Shown here: positions 23,725 through 31,121 of the stretch, in pieces | Layout: the number at the start of each line of letters is the position of its first letter | Numbering within the stretch: position 1 is the first letter of the stretch | Origin: Trueperaceae bacterium | Lineage (GTDB): Bacteria > Deinococcota > Deinococci > Deinococcales > Trueperaceae | Reading direction: 5' to 3' | DNA length: 36,804 bases | NCBI GenBank assembly: GCA_007130355.1 | Contig: SLSQ01000061.1 | Span: 1-36,804, forward strand | Program-made: the position numbers and the translations under genes | The notes under the pieces: generated by a model | Databases searched by the model: none | Seen by the model: only the letters and a program-made list of their open reading frames with translations | Told to the model about the DNA's origin: nothing

Positions 23725-26555
23725 CCGGCCCGCGCAGCCTGGTGCGGTCATCGCGCGTCGCGATCGCGTTCGGAGCCGTCGGGGCGGTCACGATCGCGAT
23801 CCTGGCGCTGATCCTGATCACGGACATGCGCGGCCAGCACGAGCGCGCGCACGACCTGATCGCGCTGCAGCTCGACCTCGACGCCTTCTCCGTGTCCGCC
23901 GACGGCATCGTCGCGACGCCGTACGTCGCCGACGTCGACGCCGCCTTCCGCGCGGAGGCCGAGGACCTCCAGGTCCGCCTCGACGCGCTCGCCGGACCTC
24001 GGCCCGACCTGGCCCGAGCGAGCGCGACCCTCGGGCGGATGCTCGACCTGCTCGACCGCGTCCGCGCGTCCGCCACCGAGGCGGCGCCGGGTGCGGTTCA
24101 CGCGATGGCGACGTACGGTTCGGTCCTCGATTCGGCGATCGGACGCGCGATCGACGCCAACGAAGCCACGCACGCCGCCCGCTCCCTCGCGGTGATGGCG
24201 ACGTTCGCCCTGGCCTCGCTCGGGTTCGCGCTCCTCGCCATCGGCGGGTTCCGGCTCCTCCATCGCCGGGTCGCCCTGCCGGTCCGAGACCTCACCCACG
24301 TCGCCGAACGGATCGCCGCCGGCGACGACGCCGCCCGTGCCGGAACCGCCGGCCGGGACGAGCTCGCGCGCCTCGGGGCGGCGCTCGACGCGATGCTCGA
24401 CCGGCAGCGCGAACTGAATCGATTGACCGCGCGGCAGCGTGCCCAGCTCGAGACCCACGCCCGGCAGTTGGCGGAGGCGCAACGGATCGCCCAGGTCGGG
24501 AGCTGGGAACGCAGTCTGGAGGAGGACGCCGAACCGATCTGGTCGGCCGAGACCTACCGGATCCTCGACATGGACCCGGACGCCGGGCCGTTGACGGTCG
24601 CGCCGTTCCTCGACCGCGTCCGCGAGGAGGAACGCGAGCGACTGCGCGAAACGCGCGAACGCGGCATCGCCAGCGGCGACGGGTACGACGTCGAGGTGCG
24701 CATCCGCACCCGCGACGGGGGCGAGCGTCCCGTCCGCCTCAAGACGATCGTGCGGACCGACGCCGACGGTCGTCCCATCGGCCTGATCGGCACGGTGCAC
24801 GATCTGACCCGCCAGAAGGAGGAGGAACGCCTGCGGTCGGCGCTGTTGAACGCCCTTCCGGCGCAGGTCGCGTTGGTCGACGCCGACGGGTCGATCGTGC
24901 ACGTGAACGACCGCTGGCGCGCCTTCGCCGAGGAGAACGGAGGCGAACCCGCGCGCAGCGGGCCGGGCACGAACTACCTGACGATCTGCGAAGGCGCCGT
25001 CGGCGAGCACGCCGACGAGGCGCCGAACGTCGCGGACGGACTGCGCGCGGTCCTCTCCGGCGCGCGCGAGCGGTTCCTGCTCGAGTACCCGTGCCACGCG
25101 CCCGATCGGTTCCGCTGGTTCCGCGCCATGGTCGAACCGATGCCGGTCCCGGCCGACGGCGGGCTCCGGACCGGTGCGGTGGTGATGCACGTCGACGTGA
25201 CCGACCGGAAGCTGGCGGAGGAACGGCTGCACCGGCTGGCGTTCCACGACCGCCTCACCGACCTGGCGTCCCGGCACGGGTTCACGCGCCAGTTGGTCGA
25301 CCGGCTCGAGGACGGCTGGTCGGAGCACGGTGCCGTGGTACTGGCCGACGTCGAGAACCTGCGCGGCATCAACGACACGCACGGGTTCGCCAGCGGCGAC
25401 GCGCTGCTGGTCGCGGTCGGCCGGCGCCTCCGCGAGGCGATCGGGCCCGACGGGCTGGCGGCCCGGACCGGCGGCGACCAGTTCGCCGTGTGGGCGATCG
25501 ATCCACACGGCGACCTGCCGCAACGCCTGGTGGCGGTGTTCGACCGTCCGTTCCGGATCGGCGCGCGGCAGATCGAGGCGAGCGCCCGCTTCGGTCGGGC
25601 GCGGACCGGCGAGCACCGGCGCTCGGTCGAAACGCTGCTCCGTGAGGCGGAGGTCGCGCTCTACCACGCGCGGACCGAGGTGAAGGCCGGCTGGGTCGAC
25701 TACGACGTCGAGATGGACCGCGCCGCGCGCGAGCGGATCCGCACCACCGAGGAGCTGAGGACGGCGCTCCGCGAGGGGCAGTTCCGCCTCCACTTCCAGC
25801 CTCAGGTCGACCTGAGCAGCGGCGCGATCGAGGCGGGCGAAGCGTTGATCCGCTGGCGCCACCCCACGCGCGGCCTGCTCTCGCCCGGCGCGTTCATCGA
25901 GATCGCCGAACGGAGCGGCCTGATCGGCGCGATCGGCGACTGGGTGATCTACGAGGCGTGCCGAGCGCTGCGGTCGTGGAGCGACGCCGGCCACGGGCCG
26001 GCCCGAATCGCGGTGAACGTCTCGATCGAGCAGTTCGCCTCCGGCACCTTCCCGGCCACGGTGCGCGAGGCGCTCGACCGGCACGGGGTCGACCCGCGGG
26101 CGCTGACGCTCGAGATCACCGAAAGCGTCTTCGAGCGCGAGTCGCCCGAACTGTGGCGCGACGTGCGCAGTCTGCACGCCATGGGCGTGCGCCTGTCGCT
26201 CGACGACTTCGGGACCGGGTTCTCGTCCCTGATGTACCTGAAGAAGTACCCGTTCGACGAGATCAAGATCGATCGGGCGTTCGTACGGGACCTGGCGCAC
26301 GACCGCTACAGCCGCAAGCTGGTCGGTACGATCCTGGCCGTCGGTGAGGCGATCGGCGCCAGCGTCCTGGCGGAAGGGATCGAGACCGACACGCAGCGCG
26401 ACGCTCTGCTCGAGCTCGGCTGCCGCTTCGGTCAGGGGTTCCGCTTCAGCGTGCCGCTGGCCGAAGAGGACTTCCGCTGGCTGCTGCGGCAGAACCGGCC
26501 GCTGCCCCTGCACGAGGCATCCGTCGCGACCGACCCTGGAGGCGAGAACGCATGA
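23721..26555 (+). CDS. membrane c-di-GMP phosphodiesterase: HAMP-PAS-PAS-degenerate GGDEF-EAL
   Basis: 944-residue inner-membrane protein. TM1 is about 12-34, a periplasmic helical region about 35-152, TM2 about 154-178, HAMP about 179-235, a coiled coil about 236-262, PAS about 265-375 and 385-500, GGDEF about 510-660, and EAL about 675-925. The GGDEF domain is degenerate: GGDQF at 584-588 (Gln replaces the catalytic Glu), DVENLRGIND instead of DxDxFKxIND, and no RxxD. The EAL domain looks active: Glu707-Ala-Leu, NVS, LEITES, Asp828-Asp829 (DDFGTGFSSL), EIKID, LAEGIE and a Gln before GFRF. It should hydrolyse c-di-GMP in response to the binding protein encoded upstream, with the dead GGDEF perhaps binding GTP. 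GTGA and ATGA overlaps join it to both neighbours. Confidence 0.92.
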   Translation: MTGPRSLVRSSRVAIAFGAVGAVTIAILALILITDMRGQHERAHDLIALQLDLDAFSVSADGIVATPYVADVDAAFRAEAEDLQVRLDALAGPRPDLARASATLGRMLDLLDRVRASATEAAPGAVHAMATYGSVLDSAIGRAIDANEATHAARSLAVMATFALASLGFALLAIGGFRLLHRRVALPVRDLTHVAERIAAGDDAARAGTAGRDELARLGAALDAMLDRQRELNRLTARQRAQLETHARQLAEAQRIAQVGSWERSLEEDAEPIWSAETYRILDMDPDAGPLTVAPFLDRVREEERERLRETRERGIASGDGYDVEVRIRTRDGGERPVRLKTIVRTDADGRPIGLIGTVHDLTRQKEEERLRSALLNALPAQVALVDADGSIVHVNDRWRAFAEENGGEPARSGPGTNYLTICEGAVGEHADEAPNVADGLRAVLSGARERFLLEYPCHAPDRFRWFRAMVEPMPVPADGGLRTGAVVMHVDVTDRKLAEERLHRLAFHDRLTDLASRHGFTRQLVDRLEDGWSEHGAVVLADVENLRGINDTHGFASGDALLVAVGRRLREAIGPDGLAARTGGDQFAVWAIDPHGDLPQRLVAVFDRPFRIGARQIEASARFGRARTGEHRRSVETLLREAEVALYHARTEVKAGWVDYDVEMDRAARERIRTTEELRTALREGQFRLHFQPQVDLSSGAIEAGEALIRWRHPTRGLLSPGAFIEIAERSGLIGAIGDWVIYEACRALRSWSDAGHGPARIAVNVSIEQFASGTFPATVREALDRHGVDPRALTLEITESVFERESPELWRDVRSLHAMGVRLSLDDFGTGFSSLMYLKKYPFDEIKIDRAFVRDLAHDRYSRKLVGTILAVGEAIGASVLAEGIETDTQRDALLELGCRFGQGFRFSVPLAEEDFRWLLRQNRPLPLHEASVATDPGGENA

Positions 26556-28300
26556 CGACGACCGCGATACGAAAGCGACCGACCGGCATCGCCGGTCTGG
26601 ACGCCGCCTGCCACGGCGGCCTACCGGCGAACGGCGCGACCCTGATCACCGGCACGCCGGGCACCGGCAAGACCGTCATGGCCCTGCAGATCGTCGCGAA
26701 CGCCGTGCGCGACGGGGGCGCGGGGATCGTGGTGACGTTCGAAGAGTCGCCGGACCGGATGCTGAGGCACGTCGCGAGCTTCGAGTTCGCCGAGCACCTG
26801 CACGATCCGGACCGGGTGCTCGCGATCGACGCCCGCCCGCGCGACGCGACGACGGTCGGCGGAACCTTCGACCTCGAGGGTCTGCTCGCCGTCCTCTCCG
26901 AGAGGCGCGAACGGATGGACGCCGGTTGGATCGTGCTCGACGGACTCGACCAGCTCCTGGTCCTCCACGGCGACCGTCGCCAGGTCCTCGCGCACCTGAA
27001 GCGGCTGGACGCCTGGGCCGAACGGCACGACGCCTCGCTGCTGATCACCGCCAAGCGGGAGCCGGAGGACCCCGAGGTCGCCGCCGCGCTGCGGGGCACG
27101 GAACACCTGCTGTCGACCCTGCTGACGGTCGTCGGAACGCTGGTCGAACGGCGCCTCAACCGACGCTTCCGGGTGGTGAAGTACCGCGGCAGCGCCCACG
27201 TCGCCGACGAGCTCCCGATGATGCTGACCGGCGAGGGCGTGGTCCTGCCGTACGGCCTCGCCGACCCGGCCGCGACCGTCGACGTCGCCGACCGGGCGTC
27301 GCTCCCGACCGTGTCGGACGATCGGGTCGGGACCGGAGTGCCGCAGCTCGACGACGTGCTCGGCGGAGGACCGTACCGGGGGACCACCACGCTGATCTCG
27401 GGCGCGCCGGGCACGTCCAAGACCACCCTGGCGGCGTCGTTCGCCGCGGCCGCCGCGGCGCGCGGCGAGCGGGCCCTCTACGTCAGTTTCGACGAGCGGG
27501 CCACCGGCGTGATCCGCAACGCCGCCTCGGTCGGCATCGACCTGGACGCGCCCATCCGAAACGGTCGGCTGCGCGTGCGGAGCCGAACGGCCTGGTCCGG
27601 TCTGGTCGAGGAGCACTTCCTCGCGATCGCGCACGAGCTCTCGGAGTTCGCCCCGTCGTTGCTGGTGATCGACCCCGTATCGGCACTGCTCAAGGCGGCC
27701 AGCGCGGAGAGCGCCTACCTGTCGGTCGAACGGCTGCTCGCGATCGCCCGGGCGCGCGGCGTGACCACCGTCCTCACCTCCCTCGGCGCGAACGAGAACC
27801 CCGAAGTCGAATCGACCCTCAGCCACACCTCCACGCTCGCGGACACCTGGATCTCGCTCGCGTACCGGGTGCAGGGCGGCGAACGGAACCGAGCCCTCTC
27901 CGTGGTCAAGTCGCGCGGCACGGCGCACTCGAACCAGGTCCGCGAGCTGATCCTTTCCGACCGCGGCATCGAGCTGACCGACGTCTACCCGTTCGGCAGC
28001 GAGGTCCTGTTCGGCACCGCCCGGCTTCAGAAAGTGCGGGAGCAGGAGGCGGCGTCGCGGGTCGAAACGGCGGCCCACGAGCGACGGCGCTCCGAACTCG
28101 AGGAGCGCCTCGACCACGCCGCCGCGCGCCGGGCGGAGGCGCAGCGCGAGGAGGATCGGATCCGGGCCGCGCTCGAGCGGGAGCGGACCGACGCGCGTGC
28201 GGAGGAACGGGACCGGGGCGCCCACGCGACGCGGGTGCACGCTCGGCGTGCGCCGGACGGTGGGCGACGCCGCAGCGACGGCGAGGGGGCGGACCGGTGA
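26552..28300 (+). CDS. kaiC: KaiC-family double-domain ATPase/autokinase
   Basis: 582-residue KaiC homologue. The CI domain has Walker A GTPGTGKT at 34-41 and the catalytic Glu pair at 64-65 (FEESPD). CII has Walker A GAPGTSKT at 284-291; its Glu pair is Asp314-Glu315 (FDERATG), so the base equivalent to E318 of Synechococcus KaiC is Asp. The phosphorylation segment is kept: aligning SHTSTLADT with SHISTITDT puts Thr422, Ser427 and Thr428 at the positions of T426, S431 and T432. After about residue 500 the cyanobacterial A-loop tail is replaced by a roughly 60-residue charged coiled coil and an Arg-rich end. The start ATG overlaps the EAL gene's stop (ATGA), and its stop overlaps KaiB's start (GTGA). 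It is probably a KaiA-independent timer or stress regulator. Confidence 0.93.
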   Translation: MTTTAIRKRPTGIAGLDAACHGGLPANGATLITGTPGTGKTVMALQIVANAVRDGGAGIVVTFEESPDRMLRHVASFEFAEHLHDPDRVLAIDARPRDATTVGGTFDLEGLLAVLSERRERMDAGWIVLDGLDQLLVLHGDRRQVLAHLKRLDAWAERHDASLLITAKREPEDPEVAAALRGTEHLLSTLLTVVGTLVERRLNRRFRVVKYRGSAHVADELPMMLTGEGVVLPYGLADPAATVDVADRASLPTVSDDRVGTGVPQLDDVLGGGPYRGTTTLISGAPGTSKTTLAASFAAAAAARGERALYVSFDERATGVIRNAASVGIDLDAPIRNGRLRVRSRTAWSGLVEEHFLAIAHELSEFAPSLLVIDPVSALLKAASAESAYLSVERLLAIARARGVTTVLTSLGANENPEVESTLSHTSTLADTWISLAYRVQGGERNRALSVVKSRGTAHSNQVRELILSDRGIELTDVYPFGSEVLFGTARLQKVREQEAASRVETAAHERRRSELEERLDHAAARRAEAQREEDRIRAALERERTDARAEERDRGAHATRVHARRAPDGGRRRSDGEGADR

Positions 28301-28620
28301 GCGGGCCGACGCCGACCCCGGATCGTGGCCTCCGCCTGGTGCTGCTCGCCACCGGCGACGCGCCCCGCTCGGTCCGGGCGCGGGGGCGGCTCGTCGAAGC
28401 GCTCGAGCGGGCGGACCTCGAAGGCGTCGAGCGCGAGGAGGTCGACCTGACGCTCGATCCGGCGCCGGCGGTGCGCTACCGCGTGTTCGCGACCCCCGCC
28501 CTGCTCTGGGTCCGGGACGACGGCGACGACCCGGTCGCGGCGGTGCTGTACGGCGATCTCGGCGACGAGGAGGCGTTGCTCCGCTTCCTGAGCGACGGCC
28601 GGCCGGCGCCGGTACCCTGA
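28297..28620 (+). CDS. kaiB: KaiB-family thioredoxin-like protein
   Basis: 107-residue protein matching KaiB in length and pattern: LRLVLLATGDAPRSVRARGRL aligns with the KaiB YVAGNTPNSVRAL region, then EEVDLTLDPAPAVRYRVFATPALL (ATPTL in cyanobacteria), and YGDLGDEEALLRFL (IGDLSNREKVL). The basic turn between ATPAL and GDL, PPPVRRI in cyanobacterial KaiB, is acidic here (DDGDDPVAAV), so the KaiC-binding face of the fold-switched form may differ. The GTG start lies within GTGA at the kaiC stop, which makes the pair translationally coupled and supports a physical KaiB-KaiC partnership. The gene order is kaiC then kaiB; no KaiA, SasA or RpaA is in the window. Confidence 0.88.
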   Translation: MSGPTPTPDRGLRLVLLATGDAPRSVRARGRLVEALERADLEGVEREEVDLTLDPAPAVRYRVFATPALLWVRDDGDDPVAAVLYGDLGDEEALLRFLSDGRPAPVP

Positions 28621-28632
28621 CGGCACCCGGCG
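28607..28632 (+). terminator. weak hairpin over kaiB stop
   Basis: CGCCGG / CCGGCG, a 6-bp stem with a 14-nt loop containing the kaiB TGA. It may end the KaiBC operon, although the oxidoreductase gene follows only 51 nt later and could be read through. Confidence 0.3.
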
Positions 28633-28671
28633 ATCCTCCGTTCCGATCCGCCCCGCCCGAAGGGAGTCCCC

Positions 28672-29688
28672 ATGTCCGATCCGATCCGTTTCGGCGTCCT
28701 CTCGACCGCGAACATCGCCCGCGCCGCGGTCGCGCCCGCGATCCGCGCCGCCGACGGCGCCCGGCTCGCTGCCGTCGGTTCCCGCGACGAGTCCCGCGCG
28801 CTCGCCTTCGCCGACCGGATCGGCGCGCCCCGGGCGCACGGGACGTACGAGGCGCTCCTGGACGATCCGGAGGTCGACGCGATCTACCTGGCGCTCCCGA
28901 ACGCGCTGCACGAGTCGTGGACGATCCGCGCGCTCGAGGCGGGCAAGCACGTGCTCTGCGAGAAGCCGCTCGCTCCGACCGCCGCCGCCTGCGCCCGCAT
29001 GGGCGACGCCGCCGAGCGCGCCGACCGAGTGCTGGCCGAAGCGTTCATGTACCGGCACCACCCGCGCCTGCTGGCCGCGGCCGAGGCGGTCCGGTCCGGC
29101 CGGATCGGACGGCCGACGTTCGTGACGACGACGTTCACCTTCGCCGTCACCGATCCCGCGAACATCCGGCTGTCGCGCGAGCTGGCGGGCGGGGCGTTGC
29201 TCGACGTCGGTTGCTACACGGTCGACGTGGTGCTGCGGCTGCTGGGCGAGGACCCGGACGCGGTGACGGCGTACGCACGCTTCGACGGGGACGACCCGCG
29301 GGCGGGCGTCGACCTCGAGACGAGCGCCTCGCTGCGCTTCCCGTCCGGCGCCACCGCATCGGCCACCTCGGCGCTGACCCTGCCGCGCCGCGAGTCGGTC
29401 GAGGTCCGCGGCACGGAGGGGACCCTCCGCTTCGAGAAGTCGTTCCTGCCCGGTCCCGACGCGACGGAGACGACCTTCGTCGCGCCCGACGGCGTCGAGA
29501 CGCTCGAGCGGCATCCCGGCGAGGACCCGTACCGGGCGATGGTCGAGGCGTTCGTGCGGCGCGTGCGGGGCGAGCCGCGGGCGACCGATCCGGTAGCGGA
29601 CGCACGGACGGCCGCACGGACCGTGCGGGTGCTCGAAGCGGCGGCGGCGTCGGCGCGGGGCGGCGGGGCGGTCTTCGCGCTGGATTGA
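28672..29688 (+). CDS. Gfo/Idh/MocA family NAD(P)-dependent oxidoreductase
   Basis: 338-residue cytosolic dehydrogenase. The Rossmann half has an N-terminal IRFGVLSTANIARAAVAPAI nucleotide-binding strand-turn-helix, VDAIYLALPNALHESW, and the diagnostic GKHVLCEKPLAP with catalytic Lys in EKP. The C-terminal half carries GGALLDVGCYTVDVV, with the family's D-x-G-x-Y substrate-site pattern, and an open-faced sheet. Family members oxidise or epimerise sugars, inositols and related polyols; this one most resembles the D-xylose/glucose-fructose oxidoreductase branch, but the substrate is not determined. A GGGAG site lies just before the ATG. It follows kaiB by 51 nt on the same strand and might belong to that transcript, though no functional tie is apparent. 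Confidence 0.93.
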   Translation: MSDPIRFGVLSTANIARAAVAPAIRAADGARLAAVGSRDESRALAFADRIGAPRAHGTYEALLDDPEVDAIYLALPNALHESWTIRALEAGKHVLCEKPLAPTAAACARMGDAAERADRVLAEAFMYRHHPRLLAAAEAVRSGRIGRPTFVTTTFTFAVTDPANIRLSRELAGGALLDVGCYTVDVVLRLLGEDPDAVTAYARFDGDDPRAGVDLETSASLRFPSGATASATSALTLPRRESVEVRGTEGTLRFEKSFLPGPDATETTFVAPDGVETLERHPGEDPYRAMVEAFVRRVRGEPRATDPVADARTAARTVRVLEAAAASARGGGAVFALD

Positions 29689-29766
29689 CGCACGAGCTGT
29701 GCCGAGCACGAATCCGGTGTTCGGACGGGATCGCGTTCGCGTTCCAGAAGCGGATCGTGCAGGGCC

Positions 29767-29784
29767 TGACGGCCGGCGCCGTCA
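29767..29784. terminator. hairpin between oxidoreductase and CrcB genes
   Basis: TGACGGC-CGGC-GCCGTCA, a perfect 7-bp stem with a tetraloop. The 3' arm contains the TCA that is the CrcB stop on the minus strand. It can serve both convergent units. The remaining 29689-29766 holds nothing I recognise. Confidence 0.5.
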
Positions 29785-30180
29785 AGGAGTGACGAGAAGC
29801 CCCCCAGCGGAGAGCACCCATCCGGCGACCCACCACCCGGCGACCACCGCGACGCCGCCCCCGGTCACCCCGCCAAGCACGCTCCACGCCGCCGTGCCGG
29901 AGCGCCCCTCCTGAGCCGCGGCGACCGCCTGCTGCAGCCAGGTCGAGAAGGTCGTGAACGACCCGAGGAACCCGGCCGCCACGACGGTCCGGACCGGGTC
30001 CGGTACCACGCCCGAGGCGGCGGCCCCGGCGAGCGCGCCCGCCACGAACGAGCCGGACGCGTTCACCACGAACGTCCCGAGCGGAGCCCGCTTCGGATCG
30101 TCCCGCACCACGGCACGGTCGAGACCCCATCGCGCGACGGCCCCGAGGGCGGAGGCGCCGGCGATCCAGAGCACGCTCAC
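29782..30180 (-). CDS. crcB: fluoride channel subunit CrcB/Fluc (second of a pair)
   Basis: 132-residue four-helix membrane protein of the CrcB/Fluc fluoride exporter family. Landmarks are GALGAVARW-like SALGAVARWGLDRA in helix 1, GTFVVNASGSFVAGAL (the conserved T-x-x-V-N-x-x-G-S-F) in helix 2, and GFLGSFTTFSTW (the Phe-box and TTFST sodium/fluoride site region) in helix 3. Length is normal for the family. The GTG start overlaps the upstream paralogue's stop (GTGA). Paired CrcB genes encode heterodimers of oppositely inserted subunits, which fits here. It protects the cytoplasm by passive fluoride efflux. Confidence 0.94.
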   Translation of the reverse strand: MSVLWIAGASALGAVARWGLDRAVVRDDPKRAPLGTFVVNASGSFVAGALAGAAASGVVPDPVRTVVAAGFLGSFTTFSTWLQQAVAAAQEGRSGTAAWSVLGGVTGGGVAVVAGWWVAGWVLSAGGLLVTP

Positions 30181-30590
30181 CCGTCGCCCCCGAAGGTCCG
30201 GACCCCGAGGTACGCCGCGATCAGGCCGCTGGCGACCGAACCGACCAGGTACCCGGCGGCGAGCGACGCGTCCCCCGCCGACACCCCCTCGGCCGCTTCG
30301 ACCACGAACGTCGAGAAGGTGGTGAACGCGCCGAGCACGCCGGTGGCCGCGAACGGCAGCAGCCCGGCGGCCGGCGCACGTCCCGCGCGACGTCGACGCA
30401 CCGTCCAGGCGAGCAGCGCCCCGAGCAGGAACGCGCCCGCCACGTTCACGCCGAAGGTCGCGGCGGGCCAGCCGGTCGCGTCGACCGGAAGCAGCGCGTC
30501 GACGGCGTAACGGGCGCACCCGCCGACCGCGCCGCCGAGGGCGACCGCGAACGGCGTCGTCCACGCCGGTCCGGACGCGGGCCCGGGCAC
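30177..30590 (-). CDS. crcB: fluoride channel subunit CrcB/Fluc (first of a pair)
   Basis: 137-residue paralogue of the downstream gene, with the same signature set: GGAVGGCARYAVDA in helix 1, ATFGVNVAGAFLLGALL in helix 2, and GVLGAFTTFSTFVVEA in helix 3. The GTG at 30590-30588 is the most likely start; the binding site upstream is weak (GGACGGA). The two subunits have different loop charges (RRRRAGR here between helices 2 and 3), as expected for fixed opposite topologies. I looked for a fluoride riboswitch in the 46-nt upstream spacer and found none; that spacer contains only a small hairpin. Confidence 0.94.
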   Translation of the reverse strand: MPGPASGPAWTTPFAVALGGAVGGCARYAVDALLPVDATGWPAATFGVNVAGAFLLGALLAWTVRRRRAGRAPAAGLLPFAATGVLGAFTTFSTFVVEAAEGVSAGDASLAAGYLVGSVASGLIAAYLGVRTFGGDG

Positions 30591-30613
30591 GGGTCCGTCC
30601 GCCGGAGCGGGCG

Positions 30614-30631
30614 CGCTCGTAGGCGCGAGCG
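30614..30631 (-). terminator. small hairpin after lipoprotein gene
   Basis: CGCTCG-TAGGCG-CGAGCG, a 6-bp stem with a 6-nt loop, begins 5 nt past the lipoprotein stop in the minus direction and precedes the crcB pair. It has no T-tract; read-through into crcB is possible. Confidence 0.35.
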
Positions 30632-30636
30632 AATCC

Positions 30637-31053
30637 TCAGTCGAAGTCGATCTCGAGCTCGTAGCGCCCTCCGCCTTCGTCCTCGAGCTCGAGCTCGAAC
30701 TCCGTGCCGCCGCGGCGGTACTCCGCCTCGATCTCGTCGCTCTCGATCTCGAGGTCGGTACGCCGCCAGCCGTCCGCGACCAACTGATCGTGGAACCAGG
30801 CGTAGACCGTCCTCAGGTCGGCGTCCGCGAAGAATTCGGTTTCGGAGTCGCGACCGTCGACCTCGTGCTCGACGATCCGCGACCCCGGGTAGGCGACGAG
30901 GCCCAACGTCGGGTTGAGGATCCGTTCGTCCGCCGGACGATCGGGCGACACCACGATCCCCTGGGTCGCCGCGCCGTTCGTGACGGCGACGGTGCAGGCG
31001 GAGAGGAGCGCGAGGAGCGCGGCGGCGAGAACCGTGCGTGCGAGTCGGGTCAT
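30637..31053 (-). CDS. small putative lipoprotein, unknown function
   Basis: 138-residue protein with a lipoprotein signal: hydrophobic segment about 5-19 and lipobox LLSAC with Cys20 as the acylation site. The mature part (about 118 residues) contains LGLVAYPGSRIVEHEV, then a SETEFFADADLRTVYAWFHDQLVADGW segment. This pattern, in which a difference-type value is followed by a helix with xxVxxWFxxxLxxxGW, occurs in small bacterial lipoproteins of unknown role. The C-terminus is Glu/Asp-rich (ELELEDEGGG). An ATG preceded by TAACCT 6 nt away implies a leaderless mRNA. I cannot assign a function. Confidence 0.8.
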   Translation of the reverse strand: MTRLARTVLAAALLALLSACTVAVTNGAATQGIVVSPDRPADERILNPTLGLVAYPGSRIVEHEVDGRDSETEFFADADLRTVYAWFHDQLVADGWRRTDLEIESDEIEAEYRRGGTEFELELEDEGGGRYELEIDFD

Positions 31054-31059
31054 GGCCTC

Positions 31060-31065
31060 AGGTTA
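31060..31065 (-). promoter_or_regulatory. -10 element (TAACCT) of lipoprotein gene, leaderless
   Basis: Minus-strand TAACCT lies 6 nt before the ATG at 31053. The spacer 31054-31121 shows no other signal. Confidence 0.5.
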
Positions 31066-31121
31066 GGTGCTCGACGCCCCGCGGGAGGTGATGGAGGATC
31101 GGTCGTTCCTTCACGCGGGCT

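Noticed and set aside
26621..28240. 539-codon minus-strand frame opposite kaiC
   Set aside because: No domain features; the plus strand has both KaiC Walker motifs and overlaps with its neighbours.
30591..30636. Fluoride riboswitch upstream of the crcB pair
   Set aside because: The 46-nt spacer is too short and lacks the GGCGATGG-type core; only a small hairpin is present.
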